The notes below the pieces were generated by a model. The model saw only the letters and a list, made by a program, of their open reading frames with translations, did no database searches and was not told the origin of the DNA. This document shows positions 15,442 to 22,607 of a stretch of 40,765 nt of DNA, piece by piece (the first letter of the stretch is position 1; every line of letters begins with the position of its first letter). The position numbers were made by a program, and so were the translations under genes. Origin of the DNA: CAYJPV01 sp964396055 (GTDB lineage: Bacteria > Acidobacteriota > Vicinamibacteria > Vicinamibacterales > JAKQTR01); the NCBI GenBank assembly GCA_964396055.1, contig CAYNDV010000028.1:1-40765 (forward strand), given 5' to 3'.

Positions 15442-16617
15442 GTGCGGATCCTGTTTGTCGCCACGAAGTGCCCGTGGCCGCCCCGCGACGGCGGGCGCCT
15501 GGCAATGTGGCTCGCGATCCAGGGCCTCTCGCGGGCCGGCCACGACGTCACGCTGGTGGCGCCCGCGGACGGGTCGGCGCCCGTGCCGCGTGAGCTTGCC
15601 GATGTCTGTACGCCACGCCTGGCACAGGCCGGCGCACGGACGTGGCCTGCGGCCATGGGGGCGGCGCTGGTGTCGGGCCGCGCCGTCACCGTGGCGCGGC
15701 ACGATCGCCCGGCGGTGGCCGCCGAAGTGGCCAGGGCCATCGACGACGGCCGGCCGGATGTGGTGCACGCGGAGCAACTGCAGGCGTACGCCGCGTGTGC
15801 CGCGGCGCGGCGTGCCGGCATTCCCGTCGTGCTGCGCATGCAGAACGTCGAGTCGGATCTCTGGAGTCTGGTGGCGCGTGCGCGCCCGGGTGCGCGCCCG
15901 CTCGAGTTGGAAGCCATCCGGCTGAGGCGCGACGAGCGGCGCGCCATGTCCGAGGCGCAGCGTACGGTCGCGCTCACGGAACGGGACGCCGGGCGCCTGC
16001 GCGACGGGCTGCCCGACGACGTCCAGTCCCGCACCCACGCGGTTCCGCCAGGCGTGCCGGCCATCTGGCCCGCCGGGACAGCCGTCGATGGGGCCCCGGC
16101 CGTCGCCATTGCCGGCAGCGGCGGGTGGTGGCCGAATCGCGACGGGCTCCAGTGGTTCCTGGCGGACGTGTGGCCCCGTGTTGTGGAAGCCCTGCCTGCG
16201 GCACGCCTGCACGTCTTCGGCGCCGATCGCCGCATCGCCGGCTCCGGCGTCGTCTGCCACCCGGCGCCCGACGAATCCTCGGCGGCATTCCCGGCCGGCG
16301 CCATCTGCGCGGTCCCGCTGCGGGTTGCGTCTGGCATCCGGATGCGGGTGCTGGAGGCGTGGTCGCGCGGCTTGCCGGTCGTCGCGACGAACGAGGCGGC
16401 TGCCGGCCTCGAGTGGCCGGGCGAGCCGCCGCTGCTGGTGTGCTGCGGCGCCGAGGCGTTCGCCGCCGCGATTATCGGGCTCGCCCGCGATCCCGAGCGG
16501 CGAACCCGACTGGCCGCCGCCGGCCGCTCTGCCCTCGAAGCCCGCTACGACCCGGCCGCGTCGACCGGTGCGCTGCTGGACGTCTACCGCGCGGCGACGG
16601 GGGCCGTCTCGGGGTGA
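15442..16617 (+). CDS. Glycosyltransferase family 4
   Basis: A 391-residue GT-B glycosyltransferase starting at GTG (VRILFVATKCPWPP), distantly similar to the product at 14182-15366. The donor-binding half shows AIAGSGGWWPNRDGLQWF, PLRVASGIRMRVLEAWSRG and PVVATNEAAAGLEW, as in GT4 enzymes. The start is supported by alignment with the neighbouring paralog, although no clear Shine-Dalgarno is present; the upstream GGACTAT just before the GTG may reflect a very short leader. It shares a 75-bp divergent promoter region with the other glycosyltransferase and likely acts in the same glycan pathway. Confidence 0.85.
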   Translation: MRILFVATKCPWPPRDGGRLAMWLAIQGLSRAGHDVTLVAPADGSAPVPRELADVCTPRLAQAGARTWPAAMGAALVSGRAVTVARHDRPAVAAEVARAIDDGRPDVVHAEQLQAYAACAAARRAGIPVVLRMQNVESDLWSLVARARPGARPLELEAIRLRRDERRAMSEAQRTVALTERDAGRLRDGLPDDVQSRTHAVPPGVPAIWPAGTAVDGAPAVAIAGSGGWWPNRDGLQWFLADVWPRVVEALPAARLHVFGADRRIAGSGVVCHPAPDESSAAFPAGAICAVPLRVASGIRMRVLEAWSRGLPVVATNEAAAGLEWPGEPPLLVCCGAEAFAAAIIGLARDPERRTRLAAAGRSALEARYDPAASTGALLDVYRAATGAVSG

Positions 16618-16706
16618 GGGGCGGTCAGGGGCACGCCTCAAGATTCAGCGAGACATCGTCATCCCTTCTTGCTTCTGGATTCTTGCTTCTGACTCAGCGC
16701 CAGCCC
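16618..16706 (-). repeat. Intergenic stretch with degenerate AGAAGCA heptads
   Basis: This 89-bp gap between convergent genes contains ACGCCTCAA (16633-16641) and, on the minus strand, two exact AGAAGCA units separated by one degenerate unit (16670-16690). The heptads are in the sense of the M16 gene whose TAG stop is at 16707-16709. No hairpin is evident. Confidence 0.65.
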
Positions 16707-18104
16707 CTAGAAGCCCACGGCCCCGATCGCCTTCCGGTCGATCGTCGGCGCGTACTTCTTCGCGACCCCCTCGATCTCCGCAGCCTTGCCAATGAGGACG
16801 AACACGAGGTTGTCGAGCGGGAAGTGCTGCTTGATCACCCGGTTGACATCCGCCATCGTCGCCGCGTCGATCTTCGCGTAGTACGTGTTGACGTCGCGCT
16901 CGTCGAGGCCCGAGTACACCAGGTCGGCCAGCAGCGGTGCCAGCTGGTTGCTGGTTTCGATCTCGGGCGGGAACTGCCCTTTGAGGTAGCTCTTGGCGGA
17001 CTGCAGTTGCTCGGCCGAGATGCCCTTTTCGTGCAGCCCCTTCAGGACGCCGAGGGCCATGTCGATGGCGCGCTCGGTGGCGTCGTTGCGCGTGTAGGTG
17101 TTGATCGCAAACGGCCCGCGCGCCTGCCACTCGGCGAAGCTCGATCCCGCGCCGTAGGTCAGGCCTGACTTGATGCGGAGCTCAGTGTTCAGCATCGACG
17201 TGAACCGGCCGCCCAGCAGCGTGTTCACGATCTCGACGATGACCCGATCGGGGTTGGTCCGGCTGATGCCCACGTTGCCGATCCGGAAGTACGTCTGTGT
17301 GGCGTCGGGCTTGTCGACGAGCAGGAGGCGCCTGCCCGTCACGGGTGCCGCCTCGGGCACCCTCACCGGCGGCGCGGTCCGGACGGGCCACGCGCCGAAG
17401 AGGCTCGACAGTTGCTGCTCCATCTCGGCGGTGGCGAAGTCGCCGACCACGGCCATCACGGTTCCCGCGGGCGTGTAGAACGTCTGGTAGAACTTCACCA
17501 CGTCGTCACGCGTGATGCCGGCCAGGGAGGACTCGTCGCCGCCGGCCGGGCGCCCGTACGGGTGCCGGCCGTACAGGTACGCGTTGTAATAGGTGGCGAT
17601 GACGCCGGCGGCGCGGTCCTTGCCGGCCTTGATGCCGTCGATGCGCTGCTGCTGCAGTTTGGTGACCTCGGCCGCCGGGAACGCGGGCCGCATCAGGGCG
17701 TCGGCCAGCAGGTCGAGGCCCTTCGCGATGTCCTTCTTCATGAACTCGGCGGAGACCGACGTGGCGTCCACGTTCGCCCCGGCGCCGAGGGATCCCCCGA
17801 TGAAGTCGAGTTCCTCGGCGAACCGCTCGGCGTCGCGTGTGGTGGTGCCGCGGCGCAGCAGGGCGGCGGTCATCGACGCGACCCCCTCCTTGCCGGCGGG
17901 GTCGGCCACCGATCCGGCGCGGATGGCCGCCGCGACGCTGATCATGGGCACTTCGCGCTGCTCCATCAGCAGCAGCGTCAGGCCGTTCTTCAGGACGACC
18001 TTCTTGTAGGGCGGCAGCGCGAGCGAGCCCGGCTGGGCCGCTGCGGCCGCGGCCGACACGAGGAGGAGCAGGGCGCCGATGGCGATGCGGGTGAGTCTGG
18101 TCAT
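16707..18104 (-). CDS. M16 family peptidase-like protein, non-catalytic subunit
   Basis: A 465-residue exported M16B homolog (signal peptide 1-23, ending AAAQ). The region where active members have the inverted zinc motif HxxEH reads GVASMTAALLRRG, so zinc binding is lost. It keeps the C-terminal block LRIKSGLTYGAGSSF, matching the R/Y-type motif that non-catalytic M16B partners contribute to the active site. It follows the catalytic partner by 9 bp behind GGAGG, so the two are co-translated and probably form a periplasmic heterodimer like mitochondrial processing peptidase or bacterial M16B pairs that degrade peptides. Confidence 0.92.
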   Translation of the reverse strand: MTRLTRIAIGALLLLVSAAAAAAQPGSLALPPYKKVVLKNGLTLLLMEQREVPMISVAAAIRAGSVADPAGKEGVASMTAALLRRGTTTRDAERFAEELDFIGGSLGAGANVDATSVSAEFMKKDIAKGLDLLADALMRPAFPAAEVTKLQQQRIDGIKAGKDRAAGVIATYYNAYLYGRHPYGRPAGGDESSLAGITRDDVVKFYQTFYTPAGTVMAVVGDFATAEMEQQLSSLFGAWPVRTAPPVRVPEAAPVTGRRLLLVDKPDATQTYFRIGNVGISRTNPDRVIVEIVNTLLGGRFTSMLNTELRIKSGLTYGAGSSFAEWQARGPFAINTYTRNDATERAIDMALGVLKGLHEKGISAEQLQSAKSYLKGQFPPEIETSNQLAPLLADLVYSGLDERDVNTYYAKIDAATMADVNRVIKQHFPLDNLVFVLIGKAAEIEGVAKKYAPTIDRKAIGAVGF

Positions 18105-18113
18105 GGTCGCCTC

Positions 18114-19454
18114 CTACTTCCTGTCCGCGGCCGTGTCGGGCACGAACGTGGCCACCGTCCGGTTCTGCGCCCCGAAGTACTTCCGCGCCACGCGCTGGAC
18201 GTCGGCGCGGGTGACCCTCGCGACATCGTCGGCGGCAGAGAACAGCTTCCGATAGTCTCCGAAGAACACCTCGTAGGTGCCGATGGCGTTGCTGCGGCCG
18301 CTGATCGTCCGCACCTGCCGGTAGAAGCCCGACAGCAGGATGTTCTTGGCCTTCTCGATCTCCGCGTCGGTGACCGACTCGGACGCGACCCGATCGAGTT
18401 CCTCGTAAATAGCCTTCTCGACCACGCCGGGATCCACGCCCGCCTTGGGCTGGGCCGCCACTTCGAACAGCGTCGGGTCGAAGGCGAAATCACTGCCGCC
18501 GCTCACCGAGAGCGCGATCTGGTCCTTGTCCACCAACCGCCGGTACATGCGCGAACTCTGACCGGCGAAGAGCACCGTCTCGAGCACCTGCAGCGGGTAG
18601 TAGTCCGGATCCGATGTGGCCGGCACGTGGTACCCGATCTGGACGATGGGCAACTGACCGAACTTGCGCACGACGACGCGGCGTTCGCCAAGTTGTTCGG
18701 GTTCCTTCGTCTTCACCGGCGGCGGGGGCGCGGACGAGGGGATGGGCTCGATGTACTTTTCGGCCAGCCTGACGATCTCGTCGAACGTCACGTCGCCCGA
18801 TACCACCATGGTCGCGTTGGACGGGGAGTAGCCGGTCTTGAAGTGCGCCTTCAGGTCGTCCATCGTCCACGCTTCGATGTCCGACATCCAGCCGACCACC
18901 GGCCACTGGTACGGGTGGGCGGTGAAGGCCGTCGCCCACAACTGTTCGTTGAGGATGCCGGCGTTGTTCGCATCGACGCCGTTGCGGCGCTCCGAGGCGA
19001 TGACGCCGCGCTCCGATTCGACGATCTCCGGCACGAACGCCAGGTCGCGGATCCGGTCCGCCTCGAGGTCGAAGATCAGTTCGAGGGCCGACCGGGGGAA
19101 CCAGTCCTGGTACACCGTGACGTTCTGGCTCGTGTAGGCGTTGTTGGATCCGCCGTTGGCTTCCATCACCCGGTCGAACTCGCCGGGGCCGTACTTCTTC
19201 GCGCCGTTGAACATCATGTGTTCGAAGAAGTGCGAAATGCCCGTGGTGCCCGGACGTTCGTTGCGCGAACCGATCCGGTAGAAGACGTAGAGCGCCACGT
19301 TGGGAATCGAATGATCCTCCTGCACCAGGATCTTCATCCCGTTCTTCAGCGTGTGCGTCCGGACGTCGAACTGCTGTGCGCCAGCGGGCGCTGCCGCAGC
19401 GGCCACCAGCGCGAATGCCAGCATCGATCCGAGCCAGCGGTGTCTGTTGCTCAT
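18114..19454 (-). CDS. M16 family zinc metallopeptidase, catalytic subunit
   Basis: A 446-residue exported peptidase (signal peptide 1-27, ending AGAQ). The inverted zinc motif HFFEH is at 75-79, with the downstream Glu ligand in VESERGVIASE (about 145-155). It contains the two M16 repeats; the second starts near 215-220. With the inactive partner at 16707-18104 it would form the peptide-degrading clamshell. It starts behind GAGGA. The upstream glutamine synthetase gene ends 78 bp earlier, with a TAGAGGC heptad array in between. Confidence 0.94.
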   Translation of the reverse strand: MSNRHRWLGSMLAFALVAAAAAPAGAQQFDVRTHTLKNGMKILVQEDHSIPNVALYVFYRIGSRNERPGTTGISHFFEHMMFNGAKKYGPGEFDRVMEANGGSNNAYTSQNVTVYQDWFPRSALELIFDLEADRIRDLAFVPEIVESERGVIASERRNGVDANNAGILNEQLWATAFTAHPYQWPVVGWMSDIEAWTMDDLKAHFKTGYSPSNATMVVSGDVTFDEIVRLAEKYIEPIPSSAPPPPVKTKEPEQLGERRVVVRKFGQLPIVQIGYHVPATSDPDYYPLQVLETVLFAGQSSRMYRRLVDKDQIALSVSGGSDFAFDPTLFEVAAQPKAGVDPGVVEKAIYEELDRVASESVTDAEIEKAKNILLSGFYRQVRTISGRSNAIGTYEVFFGDYRKLFSAADDVARVTRADVQRVARKYFGAQNRTVATFVPDTAADRK

Positions 19455-19480
19455 CGGTCGATCCTCATTTCTCGTCCCAC

Positions 19481-19536
19481 CCTCTAGCCTCTAGCCTCTA
19501 GCCTCTAGCCTCTAGCCTCTAGCCTCCAGCGTCTAG
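19481..19536 (-). repeat. Heptad array (TAGAGGC)8 starting at the glutamine synthetase stop
   Basis: Eight consecutive 7-bp units, six perfect CCTCTAG on the plus strand and two with one substitution (CCTCCAG, CGTCTAG). On the minus, coding strand the array begins exactly with the TAG stop codon of the glutamine synthetase gene (19535-19533) and runs TAGACGC, TGGAGGC, then TAGAGGC units toward the next gene of the operon. Confidence 0.95.
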
Positions 19537-20939
19537 TCCCTGAGCAACCCCACTACCCGGTTGATCAGGCCGGCCGAAAAGATGCCGCCCGCCTCGAGGG
19601 CGTGGCGGCTGTGCTCCAGCGCGTCCGCCACTTCCGAAAAGGTCAGCGGCACCCGGTTCTCGCTGGCGGCCGGCCCCGTCGCGGTGACGGCCGTCCGGGC
19701 CAGCAACGCATCCAGATCCTCCGTCTGGCGTCCCGCCACCAGCGCCTGCGCCACCCCGGCGAGCAGCAGGTGCGGGTGGGCGGACCCATCCGGCAGCCTG
19801 AACTCGATCGTGCCCGGGCTGGTCTCGCGACCGTGCTCGTCGGTGGGGATGATCGGGATCCGGACCAGGGCCTTCCGGTTGTAGCGGCCCCACGTCACGA
19901 CGCTCGGCGCTTCCTTGCCCTGACTCAATCTGACGAACGAATCGCGGCTGCGGTTGCCGAAGGCCATCAGGGCGGCGCCGTGCTGCACCAGGCCCGCGAT
20001 GAGCCACTGCGCCTCGGCGTGCAGGCGGCTGTCGGGACCTGAATGGGGCCGGTATGCGCCGTTGTCCGACATCGCGAAGTGGAAGTGCATGCCGCTGCCG
20101 GCGTGGCCCTTGCGGGCCATCGGCGCGAAGCTGCACAGCATGCCGGCGCGCAGCGCGAGGTTGCGCAGCACCCACTGCGTCAGCACCACGGCATCGGCCG
20201 CCGCCGGCAGGGGCTGGAGCCACAGCTCGATCTCGTGCTGTTCCCACACGCGCGCATCGACCGCGTCGGCCTGGACGTACCCGACCTCGGCGTGGCCGTA
20301 CTTGACCGGCACCCCCATCTCGGCCAGGTGCAGCAGGGCCCGGCGGCGCAGCGCTTCGCCGAAGACGAACGGCGAACTGGCGTGGTAACCGCGTTCGTTG
20401 GCGCCGTACGCCTCTCCCTCTTCCGACCGGTGGCCGAGGAAGAACTCGATTTCGCCCAGCGCGTGCAGCTGCAGGCCGGTCTCGGCCGCCAGCCGCGCGT
20501 GGGCCGAACGGACGATGGTGTCGGGCGATTCGGCCAGGGGCTCTCCCTGGCGGTTGTAGTGGCTGCAGAGCACGGCCATCGTCGGCTCGGGCGAGAAGGG
20601 ATCCAGGAACGCCGTCGAGAGCCGTGGCCGCAAGACGATGTCCGAGGCGCCCACGGGAATGCCGAGATCGCCGAACAGGCTGGAGCCGTCGGCCCGTTCG
20701 CCGCCTGCCAGCACGTCCTTGAGGTGCGCTGCGTCGCGGGGCACGAAGTCGAGCGTCTTCAGCCAGCCGTCGCCGCCGACGTGCATCAGAGAGAGTACGC
20801 GGATGCCGCGGTCGCGCACGAACGCGACCAGGTCGTCGGCCGACCAGTACGCTGGAGGCTTGCCGATGGCGCGGTGAAGGGTCTGCGCGGGGTCCTGCGT
20901 CGGCGCCGGGACCCGCGGGGTGGCATACGTGTCGGTCAT
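19533..20939 (-). CDS. Glutamine synthetase family protein
   Basis: A 468-residue cytoplasmic enzyme of the glutamine synthetase type I fold, making glutamine or a gamma-glutamyl amide from glutamate, an amine and ATP. Conserved active-site features: DGSS (84-87, the ammonium-site Asp), GEIEFF (162-167), a Glu in YGHAEVG (about 218), GSGMHFHF (281-288), SFVRL with Arg337, the flexible-loop Glu343 in GKEAP, RYNRKALVRIP (352-362) and TIEFRLPD (378-385). The adenylylation-site block of beta-type enzymes is absent near the C-terminus. The ATG at 20939 follows GGAG; a longer frame lacks family similarity. A TATAAT at 20985-20990 on the minus strand may be its -10. Ammonia as the true substrate is not proven. 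Confidence 0.88.
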   Translation of the reverse strand: MTDTYATPRVPAPTQDPAQTLHRAIGKPPAYWSADDLVAFVRDRGIRVLSLMHVGGDGWLKTLDFVPRDAAHLKDVLAGGERADGSSLFGDLGIPVGASDIVLRPRLSTAFLDPFSPEPTMAVLCSHYNRQGEPLAESPDTIVRSAHARLAAETGLQLHALGEIEFFLGHRSEEGEAYGANERGYHASSPFVFGEALRRRALLHLAEMGVPVKYGHAEVGYVQADAVDARVWEQHEIELWLQPLPAAADAVVLTQWVLRNLALRAGMLCSFAPMARKGHAGSGMHFHFAMSDNGAYRPHSGPDSRLHAEAQWLIAGLVQHGAALMAFGNRSRDSFVRLSQGKEAPSVVTWGRYNRKALVRIPIIPTDEHGRETSPGTIEFRLPDGSAHPHLLLAGVAQALVAGRQTEDLDALLARTAVTATGPAASENRVPLTFSEVADALEHSRHALEAGGIFSAGLINRVVGLLRD

Positions 20940-21061
20940 GGAAGCTCCACGCGGGCCGGGGCGGCCCGCCAACGGGGGGCCTTCATTATATCCCGCGCCT
21001 CCACGCCGCCGGGGCGGGCCCGTCTCTGTTACCATGCGGCAACTTCCCACCGGAGCCGACA

Positions 21062-22423
21062 ATGCCTCGACGTGTGTGGTCCTGTTTCGTGTGCGTGATC
21101 CTGGGCGGCTCCGTCGCCGCCGCCCAGCCACCGGCTCCGCCCCAGCCGATGTCTGCCGTGGGCCTGGCGGCGGTCTGGGACGCCGAGCGCGTGTCGTGGC
21201 CCGTGCCGCCACTCGTCCGCCACGCCGATGTCGAAGGCCGCCTCCGGAGCGTGCAGCAGTCGGCGCCGGACCTCTTCCGCCTCGAGGAAATCGGCCGATC
21301 GGTCGAGCAGCGCTCGATCAACCACCTCTGGTTCGGACGGGGCGCGACACACGTGCTGCTCTGGTCGCAGATGCACGGCGACGAGCCGACCGCCACGGCG
21401 GCCCTCTTCGACGTTTTCGAGTACGTGCGCCGGCATCGAACCGACCTGCATGTGGCCCGGATGCTCGACGCGCTGACGATCCACGTGGTGCCCATGCTGA
21501 ACCCCGACGGGGCTGAGCGGTTCCAGCGCCGCAACGCCCAGGGCATCGACATCAACCGCGATGCCCTTCGCCTCCAGACGCCCGAGGGACGCGCCCTGAA
21601 GGCGTTGCGCGACCGGCTCGATCCCCTCGTCGGCTTCAACCTCCACAACCAGGCGTGGCGGACCTCGGCGGGCAGGACGAAGGAGCCCGCGTCGATCTCG
21701 TTGTTGTCGGTCGCCTTCGACGAGGCACGGACGGAGAGCCCCGGCCGGCTGCTGACCAAGCAGCTGTGCGCCATCATCCGGGAGGCCCTCGAGCCGCTGG
21801 CGCCGGGGCGCCTCGCCCGCTACGACGACGAGTTCGAGGTGCGGGCGTTCGGCGACAACGTCACGAAATGGGGTACGAGCGTCGTCCTCATCGAGACGGG
21901 ACCGTGGCCGGCCCCCGATCCCGATCCGTACCTGGTGCGCCTCAACTTCGTCGCGCTGGTCAGCGCGCTCGACGCGCTGGCCACCGGCCGCGTTCGGCAG
22001 GCCGACAAGGCCGGGTACGAAACGCTGCCGATGAACGACAGCAACCTGTTCCACCTGCTCATCCGCCATGCGGCCGTCGTGGCCGGTACCGGTGTGGCAC
22101 CGTTCACCGCCGACATCGGCGTCGTGGCCAGCCGGACCGTCCGCGAGATCGACGGGGAGCGGCGGACAGCCCTCGTCGCGCGTATCGAAGACCTGGGCGA
22201 TCTCCATCCGTTCGGCGCGCTGGAGGACATCGACGCGGCCGGACTGGTGGTGGCCCCGCTCTACGACGCAGAGATCAAGGCCGGCGACACGATTTCGCTG
22301 CCGGACTTCGCGTCGAAACCGGCCGTGCAGACCGTGGCGCCCGGCCAACCGGCCGCGCTGCTGCTCCTGCGTCAGGACGGCACCACCAACCGCTACCGAG
22401 TGGAGCGGGTCATTCGGTACTAG
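21062..22423 (+). CDS. Secreted M14 family zinc carboxypeptidase
   Basis: A 453-residue exported peptidase (signal peptide 1-21). M14 features are complete: zinc ligands His105 and Glu108 (HGDE), third ligand His195 (NLHNQ), substrate-binding NPDGAERF (147-154) and INRD (164-167), and the catalytic Glu278 (VLIETG). A C-terminal domain of about 130 residues after residue 320 has no clear assignment. GGAG precedes the ATG by 7 bases. It diverges from the glutamine synthetase gene across 122 bp. It probably trims peptides or murein peptides outside the cytoplasm. Its TAG stop is the first triplet of a TAGAGGC heptad array. Confidence 0.9.
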   Translation: MPRRVWSCFVCVILGGSVAAAQPPAPPQPMSAVGLAAVWDAERVSWPVPPLVRHADVEGRLRSVQQSAPDLFRLEEIGRSVEQRSINHLWFGRGATHVLLWSQMHGDEPTATAALFDVFEYVRRHRTDLHVARMLDALTIHVVPMLNPDGAERFQRRNAQGIDINRDALRLQTPEGRALKALRDRLDPLVGFNLHNQAWRTSAGRTKEPASISLLSVAFDEARTESPGRLLTKQLCAIIREALEPLAPGRLARYDDEFEVRAFGDNVTKWGTSVVLIETGPWPAPDPDPYLVRLNFVALVSALDALATGRVRQADKAGYETLPMNDSNLFHLLIRHAAVVAGTGVAPFTADIGVVASRTVREIDGERRTALVARIEDLGDLHPFGALEDIDAAGLVVAPLYDAEIKAGDTISLPDFASKPAVQTVAPGQPAALLLLRQDGTTNRYRVERVIRY

Positions 22424-22462
22424 AGGCTAGAGGCTAGAGGCTAGAGGCTAGAGGCTGGAGGC
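22421..22462 (+). repeat. Heptad array (TAGAGGC)6 starting at the M14 stop codon
   Basis: Five perfect TAGAGGC units and one TGGAGGC run from 22421 to the edge of the assembly gap. The first TAG is the stop codon of the carboxypeptidase gene. The array may continue into the gap. Confidence 0.95.
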
Positions 22463-22562
22463 NNNNNNNNNNNNNNNNNNNNNNNNNNNNNNNNNNNNNN
22501 NNNNNNNNNNNNNNNNNNNNNNNNNNNNNNNNNNNNNNNNNNNNNNNNNNNNNNNNNNNNNN
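22463..22562. other. Assembly gap of 100 N
   Basis: Exactly 100 N, a conventional size for a gap of unknown length. The left flank is a TAGAGGC array; the right flank (22580-22593) has TAGCCTC-CAGCCTC, the reverse complement of the same unit. Short tandem arrays in inverted orientation probably broke the assembly. Confidence 0.98.
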
Positions 22563-22579
22563 GGTCGTCGTGCGGCTAC

Positions 22580-22593
22580 TAGCCTCCAGCCTC
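22580..22593 (-). repeat. Two inverted heptad units right of the gap
   Basis: TAGCCTC followed by CAGCCTC, i.e. GAGGCTG-GAGGCTA on the minus strand. These match the array left of the gap in opposite orientation. They lie 15 bp before the first possible start codon of the kinase gene. Confidence 0.75.
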
Positions 22594-22607
22594 AGGCCCC
22601 TGTCATA

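Noticed and set aside
17412..19487. Long plus-strand open frame of 691 codons opposite the M16 genes
   Set aside because: It is an antisense shadow produced by GC-rich codon bias; the opposite strand encodes clear M16 motifs. The same applies to the other long antisense frames across the window (for example 5146-6369, 7629-9329, 28907-31891 and 33065-34684).
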